From NCBI GenBank assembly GCA_036873135.1, contig JAPTYO010000018.1, positions 11,151,503 to 11,215,502 on the forward strand: 64,000 nucleotides of DNA, in the 5' to 3' direction. Of this stretch, positions 33,318 through 44,314 are shown piece after piece. The stretch comes from Clarkia xantiana subsp. parviflora (lineage: Eukaryota; Streptophyta; Magnoliopsida; Myrtales; Onagraceae). Every line of letters starts with the position of its first letter. The stretch's first letter is position 1. The position numbers and the translations under genes were made by a program. The notes below the pieces were generated by a model. It saw nothing but the letters and a program-made list of their open reading frames with translations, ran no database searches and was not told the origin of the DNA.

Positions 33318-34213
33318 GTTGTCATGTCTTGCGCCTGTGAGTATTTCTCCTTACTCTTTTGTAACTTTATGTATGTTTGTCAGTGTTGTCATCACTTGTT
33401 TATTGTTGACCTTTGTGTTACTTTTGTAGGTCGCTGTTCAGATGGCGAACCTTTCCTCTTTCGTGATTGAACTCACGGAGGAGAAGAAGGAACTCCGGGA
33501 GAATTGCGATATCGCTTGTCGTGAGGCAAAGACTGCAAAGGATTAAGTGCGCTTCTTGGGCTCGAAGGTCGATGATTTGCAGACGGAGAGTTCTTCCCGT
33601 CAGGCTCGAGTTGCTGCGCTCGAGTCTGATCTTGCTGCCCTTCAAAAGAAGGTTGTTGAGGATGGAAAGGCACATAGCCTTGCCTTGCAGGCTGTGAGGG
33701 AGGAGGGGCATGAGGATAGCAAGGCTGAAGGCGTTGCAGAGTATAAGGCCTCCGAATCTTATCATGATGATATCCGGGCAGGAGCGGACGAGATGCTGTA
33801 TGACTCCATTGAGGGTCTTATTGAAAAGGTATATGCCCTTGCCCCCCGATCTATGCTTTGCTCAATTGGGTCTGTATTCCACCTTTGCCGTTGGGCATGT
33901 GGTTGCTTTGCGTCTTAGAGACACGATCATTCCCCCGCTTGCTGTAATGGATGCCCCTCCGATTGTTGAGGCGAATGCCCCTTCGGATGTTGAGGTTGAT
34001 ACTCGTGAGTACGAGTTAGTGTTTGATGATGATCCATGTATAGTTGAGGGCGTACTTCTCATGATGAGGTTGTCCGGGGGTCATGTGGAGATGTCATTGT
34101 TGTGGATGTTCCTAACGTGGCGTCGGGTTGATTGCTTGTTTAATCCAAACTTTGCATATAGTTTCGGCTCCCCATGTTGGGTTGAGGTTGCTTTTGGGGT
34201 GTTATCCCTTTGA
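33318..34213 (+). pseudogene. aORF last exons of X (33318-33336 and 33430-34213)
   Basis: The interrupted exon continues LSCLAP to a donor (gtgagt, 33337). The acceptor tttgtag is at 33429, then VAVQMANLSSFVIELTEEKK, a coiled coil homologous to C 1655-2245. A stop (TAA, 33544-33546) lies inside the coiled coil. A frameshift near 33855, right after YALAP, moves the rest to another frame (LYSTFAVGHVVALRLRDTI, matching C YYSFAVDHVADLQ), which ends at 34211-34213. Confidence 0.68.
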
Positions 34214-34333
34214 ACCCTTTATGCTTATGTTTTTGTTGTTGACATTGTCGTATGAATCTTGTCATGAATGGTTTTGTAATGAATGATAACTTGGTAGTAA
34301 TATTTCATACATTTGTTTGCATGATTGTCTATG
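34214..34333. other. X spacer after the aORF
   Basis: Noncoding. It contains ataacttggtagtaatattt, aligned with the reverse complement of C near 1525-1545 (ataacttgttagtaatattt), showing that it belongs to X. Confidence 0.6.
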
Positions 34334-35587
34334 TGGTGTGGACCTATGTAGTTAAAGTCGAGTTTCTACGTAGAGACGGAAATATAGGGTAGAAACGAGT
34401 CGTAAACTCGAGTTGTAGAAACATAAGTTTTTATAAAACATAGCAAAATAACCATCAAATATATATGTAGCCATCTATATATATATATATAACATTTCAT
34501 ATAAATAACCATACACATTCGTACTCATATATGTATAATATGATACAGATAGAAAGATATTTCTTGTTTATATATATTTTCAAAACAAAATCGGCCTATG
34601 TTGGATAATGAACTAAATTAAAAGAAGTATAATATTGCTTTATTAGATTTAATAATGATATATCGTTAAACAAGTAATTTTGAGTATTTATTTTAGATAT
34701 CTTACCATATGTCATGAAATAATATTATTTAATTCTAATGTCAATAGATATTTTTTTTACTTTTATTTACTAAGAAAATATTGATTACCATAATTAAATT
34801 AAATAATTGTAACTTTTTTTACGATATTCAAATTAATTTTGCCCAATACGATATTCAAATGTCAAAATTGTTTTTTATCGTTAAATATATTTGTAATAGC
34901 ATATGATATTATATATGTCTAATTTACGTACATTATTCTAAAAAATTAATCTACCCATGGCAATCACTAGGTATATATATATATTTATAAACATTTAAAA
35001 AAAAATGTTGAATAAAAAGTGAGATACACTAGTTTTTTTTTTTTTTTTTTTTTCCCGTGAGGTGGTCCTAGGGGGACCTTCATCAGGAGGGCAGCACCCG
35101 TAGCATGCTATCTCCACACCTAGACTAATCCCTACTCGCACCGGATCAGCCCGTAAGGGGTAAAGTGCTGGCTATGAACAATTTTCCATTCCCATGGTCA
35201 CTAGTGGGGATTGAACCCCTGACCTCTGGTTAAGGGATGAAGTGCTGAACCACCACACCATTCTTGTACTAAGAATTTAAGATTTCATCAGATTCGTTTC
35301 TTTTCTAATAATTTTAGTTTTTAATATAATAATTTGTTTGGGCTTGTTTATGGGCACATAGTACCAACCGGCATAATAATAATGAATAAAACACACTTTT
35401 GTTTTGGATACGTAAAAACAGTCAGAGACGGGCGCTTTTATTGTTTTTATGTGTCAACAAGTAGGTCTCCAACAGATTCTACTTAGTTACGTATCTAGTT
35501 ACGACTTAACTCGACATTCACACTGCAATCGTATAATCGTACGTCTTTGCGTTTTAGATTTGCGTTTTTAACTACAATGGTGTGGAC
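34334..35587. mobile_element. AT-rich insertion in the X spacer, 10-bp flanking repeat, possible DNA transposon
   Basis: Flanked by tggtgtggac at 34334-34343 and 35578-35587. Just inside, the left end reads ctatgtagttaaa and the right end, reversed, ttgtagttaaa, a short inverted match. C has no such sequence at the equivalent place (its spacer is continuous), so this is an insertion. No transposase is readable. A 9-10 bp duplication would suit a Mutator-like element, but the evidence is thin. Confidence 0.45.
35033..35265 (-). mobile_element. tRNA-derived SINE with poly(A) tail
   Basis: On the minus strand: a box A-like tggttcagcact, a box B-like ggttcaatcccc (complement at 35206-35217), a body of about 210 nt, and a tail seen as 21 T on the plus strand (35033-35053). 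This is the layout of plant tRNA-derived SINEs moved by LINE enzymes. Clear target duplications were not found. Confidence 0.72.
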
Positions 35588-35845
35588 TATAAAGTAGAGT
35601 TAAGACTCGTCATTTGATTGGATGTAACATCCGTAGTAGTAGTTAGGAGGCATATGTCCTTGCATTGCGCGCCCCTCTTGGTTATGCCAAGGCATGGCGA
35701 AATTGATATATGTTACCCACATGTCTTGTAGGCTTGCCTTATTTCATGGGTAGTAATGCGCGAGACTTTAGAGGACACTTAGCATTTATGGGTAGTAATG
35801 CGTAAGGCGTTGTCCCGGTACTTGGCATTTGTGAGTAGTAATGCG
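35588..35845. repeat. X spacer with ~50-bp repeats, split by D
   Basis: 35665-35700 matches the reverse complement of C (gcgcccctcttggtta). From about 35735 there are units containing (c)attt(a/g)tg(a/g)gtagtaatgcg, which continue beyond element D at 46785-46890, giving about five units in total. D inserted within one unit (duplication atgcg). Confidence 0.7.
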
Positions 35846-36566
35846 TGTTGGATCACGGTTGGAACTCCGGCACGGTCTTGACGGCGATCCGAACTCCTTC
35901 GCTCCACATAATCCTGCAAGAGGGGATAGACCGGGCGGTGACCCAGAATCCCTCTCCGATGCTTAAATGAGTATCTCGTATAAACTGGTAAGCAAGAGTC
36001 TCAAAGAGTGTATATCAAAACGTATGTGATCTGAGGTAACTGCTGCCCTTTTATAGGCGAATAGCTACCTCAGTTACCTGGAGAACCGCTGGGGAGGTTA
36101 GCCCACGTTCCGCGTATTTCGGCCGCGATCCCGCCTATCTAGGCCATGATCTCGCCTATCTCGGCCACACTCCGCGTATCTCGGCCACGATCCCGCCTAT
36201 CTAGGCCATGATCTCGCTTATCTCGGCCACGCTCCGCGTATCTCGGCCTCAACCTCTGATAGCAAGTCCCGACCAGTATCAGGGACTCCAGAGTTATCTC
36301 ATTGTGTCACCGCTCGGGGCCCCTCGTCATCGTGACAGGGCCAATCATTCTCAGGGATTCGTCATCGGGGCATACTTAAAGGCATCTCATAGGGAGCATC
36401 CAGCTCGCCCATCGGGACCGACTCTGTCGGGACCTTTCATCATCGGGACTCCCTCTGTCGGGACCCTTCGCCTTGGTCATCCTGACCTCCTTTTAGGGCC
36501 CAGTGGGCCTATTCACCGTTTACTCACCGTTAATGAGGGCCCAGTGGGCCATAGCGAAACCCATCA
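35846..36566 (-). repeat. 3' LTR of D (721 bp)
   Basis: On plus it reads TGTTGGATCACGG...AACCCATCA. Differs from the 5' LTR at only a few visible positions, suggesting a recent insertion. It contains several copies of a ~50-bp unit with tatctcggccacg(c/a)tcc and tatctaggccatgatctcgc. TATA box (minus ctataaaag) at 36048-36056. Confidence 0.93.
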
Positions 36567-36580
36567 TTTGCCCCCAAGAC
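36567..36580 (-). other. Polypurine tract of D
   Basis: Minus strand gtcttgggggcaaa next to the 3' LTR. Confidence 0.85.
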
Positions 36581-36949
36581 ATGAGGGAATTTTCAGTTCA
36601 TCGTGTCTTTCAACTCCCGACTTCCCGACACCGGAGCCGGGGACCTTTCCCTTGACAAAATCACTTGATACGGATCTTCTCGTCCACGTTTCCGCGATAC
36701 CTCGAGGATAGTCACCAAATCCGAGAAGACTCCTCGGTTCCTCAGTCATTAAATGCAGCAGATGACGAAGCGACGTCTTTGGCACCCATGCCTGATTTTT
36801 CGCACCTGCTTTTTCTGAAAAAGTGCTTTTCAGGCCGTTTCATCATTACGCCCGTTGCCATTCTGCACGTTTCATCTCAACGGTTCAGATTAAAACGCTT
36901 CGACTTCGACTATCCAGATTAGAAGGTCCTTTCACTTGTCCTCTTTTCC

Positions 36950-36957
36950 TATAAAAC
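36950..36957 (+). promoter_or_regulatory. TATA box of the D antisense gene
   Basis: tataaaac in ttcctataaaaccctac, 155 bp before the aORF ATG at 37105. Confidence 0.65.
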
Positions 36958-37104
36958 CCTACCCCTGGGCACTGTTTCTCTTTTACCATTTCCGTGATTT
37001 CGAAAAGCTCTGCAACTTTTGAGAACTCAAGCTCTTCCTTGGCTTCTGCTCTTCGATCAACTTTCCGGCGACCTTTCAGATCATCCCCTTCGATTCAAGT
37101 CATC

Positions 37105-38030
37105 ATGTCTGGTAAGGATTTCTTCCCTGATGCTTGTATATCTCTTTTTTCATCTTCGATTAGTTCGTTTGCAATTTTCCGAAAAACCCAATATGCCTTT
37201 CCTTGCCATGGATGATTTCAGACAGTGGATCCAGTTCTGAGGGGAGAAAGCCCTTCAATTTCGACTATGCACCCAACGACATTTCCAGCACTGCCTATGA
37301 GGCCGCTCTCCGGGAGGGCTGCATCACTTCTACCTGGGAGGCTCGCTTCCCATATCCTTGGTCTCGCCTCCCGAGTAACCTTGAGGTTACCCGTCCCCGG
37401 AAAGGGGAGGTATTTGTATCTACGGGGCAAATATCGGCGGGGATTCGATTCCCCTTCTGTGGCAACCTGGTTGAGATGTGCCAACACTACAAGACGCATC
37501 CAACTACCTTCTCTCCCCATGCCATCCGCCTATGGAACGCCTTCCAGGTTCTCTGCTTCCGACATAAGTGGGTTTACAGCCTCCAGCTCTTCAGAACCTT
37601 CTACGGGATGAAGTGCAACGAGGCGGGGGTCTGTGCCTTCTACCCCCGGATGCCCAAGTGGAACAAGACGCAACTCGCGCTGTGCAGCTGGACCAATGAC
37701 ACCTGGAAGGTTGTCAAGGGTCGGGGACTCCTGATCGACACGGGGTCCGATAACAGTGGGTGGAAGAGGAGCTACTTCTTCATCCATAATTCTTCGATCC
37801 CGTGGCCCCGATGGGAGGTGGAAGCGGACTCTCCTCCCGCTTACCACACCTACTATGATGACGACTTCCAGACCCTTCACCTTATCCAGCTTTACCGATG
37901 AGGGTAGTCCTATACTCCCCTCAATGCTAATTCTTTGACGGAGCGGGACCTGGTGAATGCCGGGATCCGACTCCTCGACATAGTGTCTGGGGGTCAACTC
38001 TTCGACGGCCCCTCCATTAGGGTTCCTTGG
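37105..38030 (+). pseudogene. aORF exons 1-2 of D: Transposase_28 domain
   Basis: Exon 1 ATGTCTG (37105-37111), intron 37112-37221 (gtaagg...ttcag), exon 2 37222-38030 (809 nt). The protein starts MSDSGSSSEGRKPFNFDY, with GNLVEMCQHYKTHPTTFSP, LWNAFQVLCFRHKWVYSLQ, CAFYPRMPKWNKTQLAL and RSYFFIHNSSIPWPRWEVE. Two stops (tga, tag) at about 37899-37907 replace the Trp and Glu of E (YRWGES). Exon 2 ends with a Trp codon before a 41-nt GT...AG segment (38031-38071). Confidence 0.75.
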
Positions 38031-38071
38031 GTAACGTTTCTAATCTCCGTTTCCATTTGTTTGCAGCTAAG

Positions 38072-39051
38072 AAGTTATCCGTGCTGACCAATCTGATCCT
38101 TAAGCAGGGGGAGACCGACGCTGTCCGCCCCGCGCGGAAGAGGAAGTCGGCCAAGAAAGCTGCTGCTCCGTCGGGGTCTCCCTCCGCGGAGAGGACGAAG
38201 CGGAGCCGCGTGGAAGTGGACAGACTCTTCGATGTCCAGAATGCTGAAGAAGGTAAAAAGCTCCGCCTAGCTATTAAATCGTACGGAAACTAGTTCCTAA
38301 GGAGTTGGTCCCTTCGACCATGGAGGCCCGCATCGCAGATGTCAAACGTGTCCTCCGAGGGGAAACTCCTCGCGTCCTGAAGGTGGGCAACTACAACTTC
38401 CACGGGAAAGATCAATATGTTTCTCGGCGCGTCGTTTGGTGTATGGGCCCTAACATTCTTCCTGACTATGTTTTTGTAGCCTCTCGTCCTCTAGGTGCAG
38501 GTCACTCGGGAACTCCATCGGGTGCTGGAGCTTCAGCAGGGGCACCACCTTCAGCAGGGGCGCCTCCTTCAGCAGGGGCGCCACTTTTCGGGGCTGGAGA
38601 CACCCCGACCGGCGATCAATTTCGTCGGGTGGAGAATCTGGACTCCTCCGAGGAGACGGATGAGGGCGGCTCCCTGATTCCTCGTCGGAGGGCGGGGCAG
38701 TCCCCACTGAAACCAACCTCCAAGGTGCTGCCCCCCACGTCTTCTTTACAACAGCGACAACCGTCGCCCATCCACGACTTCACTCCCTCTCCGGCTCAGG
38801 GCGAGTCGGAGGCACGCCCCTCCACGAATCGAGTCGGTCCTTCTCCTCTCCCCTTCGAGGGAGTTTTTACAAGGTTTACGACCCCGCGCAGAAGGAGGCT
38901 CCCTGGACCCCGATCCAAACGCTGCAAGGGGTCCAGCTCCGACAAGGGGATGCATACCCAGAGCTGGCTCCGCATCTGCTAGCAGGCTCAATCCTGCCCA
39001 CTCTGAGGTATCCGATTTCCTTGGATCGGGAGGACATCCGTCGGGATAGAG
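38072..39051 (+). pseudogene. aORF exon 3 of D: basic and Pro/Ser-rich region
   Basis: KLSVLTNLILKQGETDAVR, ARKRKSAKKAAAPSG (basic cluster), then a frameshift near 38285 (KSYGN then stop, where E has KSYRRLVPK). The other frame resumes with VPSTMEARIADVKRVLRGE, then GAGASAGAPPSAGAPPSAG, a short tandem repeat. A second frameshift near 38865 hides the segment corresponding to E SDQEDAPWTPIQTLQGVQL. Exon 3 ends at the donor gtaaga (39052). Confidence 0.68.
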
Positions 39052-39130
39052 GTAAGACTTCTCATTCTTCTCCTTTTCATCAATAAAGCAGGTTGTTCAT
39101 ATGCTAACACTTCTCTTCTTCCCATCGCAG

Positions 39131-39792
39131 GAAATGGCGGACATCAACCGCTGCTTTGGGTACATCTTCGCCTTCGAGGAAGCCCTGGAGCAGGAGCGGG
39201 CAAAGGGGGCTCCCGCGGTCATAGCCAAGCTTGAGGAGGATCTCGCGGCCTCCGAGTCTTCGCGGGGAAAACTGGCCGAGGAGCAGGCCATCCTCGACCG
39301 AAAGACTCGGGACCTCCAAAAGCAGGTTCGTGACTTCGAGGGGCTCCTGAAGCGGGAGCGGCAGGAGCGCGAATTGATGAGGACAAACTTTTCCTTGAAA
39401 AGAAGGCTCTGGAGGAGCAAATTGCTGAGGTTCCTGCGCAGCTGGTCGCGGCTGAGGCCAAGAGCCGAGAAGATTTTCGGGGGTCCGAGGACTTCCAAGC
39501 TGATGCGGTGAAGTTCTGCAGCGCGGAGGTGGAGAACACCCTCTTCAACGCAGTCGAGGAACTCCACCTGGAGCATGGCGACGCCATCAACTTCGACAAG
39601 TCTCCGTCTCTCGCTCCCTTCGCGAAGAAATACTTTGCCCTCTCGGAGGAGAGTGATGAGGGGAACACTCCCGCGGAGCCTCCAAGTGCTGACGCCCCGA
39701 TAATCGACCCTCCAGCAGCTGAACCTGTGGAGCCTTCTGCCACAGATCTTGTGGACCCTGCTCCCGCTGACGCCAACAAGGACCAAGCTTAG
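39131..39792 (+). pseudogene. aORF exon 4 of D: coiled-coil domain
   Basis: The acceptor cgcag is at 39130 (intron 39052-39130). EMADINRCFGYIFAFEEALEQ opens a coiled coil that breaks by frameshift near 39372 (after QERE). The correct frame is picked up again by VKFCSAEVENTLFNAVEELHL and continues through LAPFAKKYFALSEESDE to the stop at 39790-39792. Confidence 0.7.
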
Positions 39793-39894
39793 CTGCTTTA
39801 TCTTTAGAGTCCTTGCGTTTTTCCTCTTCCTTGTAATGCATTCTCGGGCCTTTGAGCCCTCATTAATATCAGACTATCTTAGTTCCGATTTTCT

Positions 39895-40455
39895 CTTGCA
39901 CTTCTTAAAGCGACTTAACTATGCCACTTAAGGCATTTCAACACATCACTTAAGACGATTTAACCCACACCACTTAAGGCGATTTAATCGTGCCAACTAA
40001 GGCAATTCAATCCGCATAACTTAAGTCGACTTAATCACTTGCACCACCTAAGGCGACTTAATATTGTGCACCACTTAAGGCGACTTTCCAACACTTAGAA
40101 TAAATCCAAGAACCATGCATCACTTAAGACGATTTAATCTCGTGCACCACTTAAGGCGACTTAATCTCGTGCACCACTTAAGGCGACTTAATCTCGTGCA
40201 CCACTTAAGGCGACTTAATCTCGTGCACCACTTAAGGCGACTTTTCCTCATGCACCACTTAAGGCGACTCAGCAACACTTAGAATAAATCTAACAACAAT
40301 TCTGATCGAAAGCAACCTCTTTATTTATTGATGGCACATAATCTGTTTACATCAAATCGAACGATAAATAACTTACACCACTTAAGGCGATTTTACATCG
40401 GGCACCACTTAAGGCGATTTTTCATCGGGCATCACTTAAGGCGACTTTTATCAAG
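39895..40455. repeat. Tandem repeats between aORF and pol of D
   Basis: Mainly 27-bp units cacttaaggcgacttaatctcgtgcac (written here as the two halves cacttaaggcgac and ttaatctcgtgcac), four nearly exact between 40130 and 40250, with diverged units on both sides. Two copies of caacacttagaataaatc interrupt them. In element orientation the core is tcgccttaagtg, as in A and E. Confidence 0.9.
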
Positions 40456-41944
40456 CATGACATTTCTTCAAGTGTTCGCCACTAAAAGAATGCTTCAATA
40501 CTCTGCCATCGAGGTCTTCCAACTTGTACGCATTCGGAGCTGGCATCCCCACGACCTTGTAAGGTCCTTCCCATTTTGGTGACATCTTGTTGATCCGATC
40601 CAAAAGGGTAAACTCATTTCAATGCCAAACCAGTTCTCCGACGAAGAATTATCGGGACTTAACTCGCCGGTTGTAATATCTGGCCGTCGCCAAACGCATC
40701 CGAGCCTGGACTTCATCGGCTTCCCGCCTCTTTTCCTCGAGCAAGTCCAAATCCAGACGTCTCATTTCATCATTCGTCAAAGGCTCATAATATCTCATCC
40801 GATGGGACGCCACAGCTACCTCCACGGGAGCAACAGCCTCCGTGCCATAAACGAGGCCAAACAGAGTCTCCCCAGTTGATCGTTTGGGTGTCGTTCTAAC
40901 AGCCCAAAGCACGTTTTCCAGCTCGTTCAGCCACTTTCCCTTCAAGGCATAGACCCTTTTCTTCAGGCCATCCATCACGATTTTGTTGGCTGACTCCACT
41001 TGGCCATTAGTCTGAGCATGATAGACAGAGGCTGTCCGATGCTCGATGTTCAACTCCTCCAGATACTCCTTCACTTGAGCCCCGTTAAACGGTGGACCAT
41101 TATCGCTGATCACCACCTTAGGAATCCCGTATCTGGATACAATATGGATCTGAAGAAACTTGACGATCTGGTTCCCTGTCGTCTTGGCCAATACCTTAGC
41201 TTCTATCCATTTCGAAAAATAATCGATAGCCACAAGCAAATACTTACACTGACCTTGTGCCTGCGGGAGAGGTCCCACCAAGTCGATACCCCACTGCGCG
41301 AAGGGCCAAGCACTCTTGATGGACATCAGATTAGCAGCCGGAGCCACGATGTTCGGGGCGTACCTCTGGCACGCGTGACAGGATCGGACTAACACCGTCG
41401 CCTCCTTGCTCATCGAAGGCCAGTAATAGCCCAAATTCAGCACCTTCTTTGTAATGGATCGGGCCCCTTCATGACAAGCCGCGACCCCTTCGTGCAGCTC
41501 CCTAAGGATCAGATTTGTGTCGGGCTCCGCCATACATTTCAAGTAAGGAGTCGAGAACCACCCCTTTTTGAACAGCTGATTGTCCAGCACCACGTAATTT
41601 ACTGCGATCCGACGTATCCTTTCACCTAGTACTCCATCCTCCGGGACTGCCCCCGTAGTCAGATACGCGACTATCGGGGTCATCCAAGTGGGTTCCTCCT
41701 CTGATCCTGCTCCAATAGCACACACCTCCGACGGGTCGGTGGTCGACAAGATCACCCTCTCCAGAAAGTGCACCTTCCGATTTTCCTCTAGGGGTGCCCC
41801 CAAGGCGAATTTGCTCAAGGCATCTGCTTCCACGTTTTCCTCCCTCGGGATCGCCTCGATGTCAAAACTTTTGAAGCTCTCCTTCAAGACTTGCACCTCA
41901 CGAAGGTACTTTCTCATCATCGGGCTCTTCGCCTCATATCGTCC
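40451..41944 (-). pseudogene. aRNase H C-terminal part and integrase of D
   Basis: The frame runs from just after a stop at 41945-41947 to a stop near 40620, then to the final TGA at 40451-40453. It holds EADALSKFALGAPLEE, the finger HEGVAACHEGARSI with SCHACQRYAPN, and the core WGIDLVGP, VISDNGPPFNG, TNGQVESANK. A TGA near 40621 (after ELVWH) replaces Arg of E (VWRRNEF) and cuts off the last ~55 codons. The catalytic D,D,E residues are intact. Confidence 0.85.
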
Positions 41945-42973
41945 CTAGACATGATTCACGATCAGGCCCGCTTCACATTTCACCCGTAAGTGAGCAACTC
42001 CCGTACCTTTGGCAATTTTGAGGCCTGTGATGAGAGCCTCATACTCAGCTTCGTTGTTCGTGGCTCTAAACGTTAAGGCCAAAGCATATCGAAGGGGCTC
42101 ACCCCCACCTGGTGGTATCAACACGAACCCTGCTCCTGACCCATCTGAACTCGAAGAGCCATCCGTGTACATCTCCCAAGTATTTTCCTCATTTGGCTGT
42201 TCTGATTGCTCTGCCATTTCTGGTTGTTCTGCTATCGGGACCTCCATGGTTGCCCCCTCTACAGGGCCCGCTTCTTCCAAATCGGGGGCTGTAGACTCTG
42301 CTATGAAATCCGCCAACGCCTGGCCCTTAATAGCAGTTCTCGGAGAAAAGTGTATGCGAAACTCACTAAGCTAGACTGCCCATTTCACTAATCTCCTCGA
42401 CGCATCAGGTCGGTTCAAAAAATGTTTCAGAGGTTGATTCGTCAACACAGTAATCTCATGCACATGGAAGTAAGGCCTCAGCTTCCGAGCAGTAATAATC
42501 AACGCAAAGAGATACTTCTCAACGGCGGGATAATTCATTTCAGATTTGGCAAACGCCTTGCTTACATAATAAACGGGGACTTGATTACCCTCGACAACCT
42601 TCACTAACACAGAGCTAATGGCAAATTCATAAACAGCCGAATATAGATAGAGCGGCTCGCCTGGGATCGGTTTCGCCAATGTCGAGAGGGTTCGAAGGTG
42701 CTGCTTGAGTGCCTGGAACGCCTCCTCACACTTGGCAGTCCACTCAAACTTCTTGTTGGCCATCAACACTTCAAAAAACGGCATGGATCGGTCACTTGCC
42801 TTGGACAGGAAGCGATTCATTGCAGCCAGTCGGCCATTCAGCACTTGTACCTCCCGATGGTTTATCGGAGACTGCATCTCCTCGATTGCCCTCAGCTTCT
42901 CAGGGTTCACCTCAATTCCTTGCTGGCTTACCATAAAGCAAAAAACTTCCCCGAGTGGACTCCGAAGGCGCAC
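41945..42973 (-). pseudogene. RT end, gypsy RNase H and start of aRNase H of D
   Basis: Begins in the frame after a shift near 42945 (CFMVSQQGIEVNPEKLRA), then FEWTAKCEEAFQALKQHL, VYYVSKAFAKSEMNYPAVEK, LTNQPLKHFLNRPDAS. A TAG near 42371 follows KWAV (E has KWAVELSEF). The frame then gives WEMYTDGSSSSDGSGAGFVL, NNEAEYEALITGLKIA, VKCEAGLIVN and ends at TAG 41945-41947 (CAA to TAG against A). The third aRNase H acid reads KCEA where A and E have KCDA. Confidence 0.82.
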
Positions 42974-44314
42974 TTGGTTGGGTTCAAGCGAACCTGATGA
43001 AGCCTCATCCGCTCAAACGCCGTAGTTAGGTTGTGCACATGATCCTCAGCCTGTCGGGACTTCACCAGCATATCGTCCACGTAAGCCTCCATAGTTTTCC
43101 CCAGCATGTCTCCGAACAGCTTGTTCACCATCCGCTGGTAGGTTGCCCCGGCATTAGTCAATCCGAAAGGCATGTCATCGTAGTGATAGATGTCACTATC
43201 AGCATAAAAAGCGGTGTGGGGGGCATCCTCCTTAGCCATCTTGATCTGATTATAGCCCGAGTAAGCATCCATGAAGCTCAGCCACTCATGTCCCAGCGTG
43301 GCATCCACCAACTGGTCGATTCTCGGAAGCGGGTAACAGTCCTTCGGGCAAGACTTATTCAAGTCGCGGAAATCAACACACATCCGCCACTTCCCATTGC
43401 TCTTCTTCACCAGCACCGGGTTGGCGACCCAAGTCTGGAATCGGAGCTCCTTGATAAATCCAGCATCGAGCAACCTGCCCACCTCCTGCTGGATCGCGAT
43501 CCTCTTATCTGCGCACATCGGACGCCTTTTCTGCGCGATAGGCTTGATCGCGGGATCAATCTTCAACTCGTGCACGATCACATCGGGGCAGATTCCTGGC
43601 ATGTCACTCGGGGACCAGGCAAACAGCTCCTTGAACTCCTTCAGCAGCTCAATCAATTCTTGGGCCCTTTCGTCAGAGAGGGCGGACCCGATTTTCACCT
43701 TCCTCTGAGGTCCGTCAATCTCGACCTCCTTCAAATCCTCCATGGGGGCGGGACGCCCAAACTCCTCTCTGAGATCAGCATTTGTCTGGAGGATAGTCAT
43801 AGCCTCCCGTCTTTTCCTTCGGGTGGCATTAACATAGCACCTCCTGGAAGCCACCTGGTCGCCCTTGACCTCCCCGACTCCGTGGTCAGTCGGGAACTTC
43901 ATCTTCTGGTGCACAGTCGAGGCAACTGCCATCAGGGGGTTGATGGTGGTTCTCCCGATAATCGCGTTGTACGTCCCCGCGGACTCAACCACCACGAAGT
44001 CCACATTTCTCCTCTCCGCTTTCCACCCGCTACCAAACTCTACTGGTAAGTTGATCATTCCCAACGGATAGGAGGTAATACCAGAGAACCCGACCATCGG
44101 AAAGGTCACCTCCTTGAGATCCTTCTTCGTTTTCCCCATGGCTTCCAACGCATCCATAAACTGAATGTCAGCTCCCTCCGTCGATCAATATCCACTTCAT
44201 CTCATACCCATCCACGTCCAGGGTCATGACCAAAGCATCATCGCGTGGACTCTCCACACCTACCAGGTCCTCCGCTGAAAAGGAAATCACCATCTCTTCC
44301 TTCGCAGTCCAGGA
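42928..44314 (-). pseudogene. Protease and RT of D
   Basis: Protease region: YEMKWILIDGGS, then a frameshift near 44170; the frame resumes MDALEAMGKTKKDLKE. RT: MCVDFRDLNKSCPKDCYPLP, FMDAYSGYNQIKMAKED, MPFGLTNAGATYQRMVNKLF, AYVDDMLVKSRQ (intact YVDD). The RT frame is lost again in a T-run near 42945 (GKFFALW). Confidence 0.85.

Noticed and set aside
35033..35053. T-run as a Pol III terminator
   Set aside because: On the plus strand it is the complement of the poly(A) tail of a minus-strand SINE, whose box B lies on the other strand.
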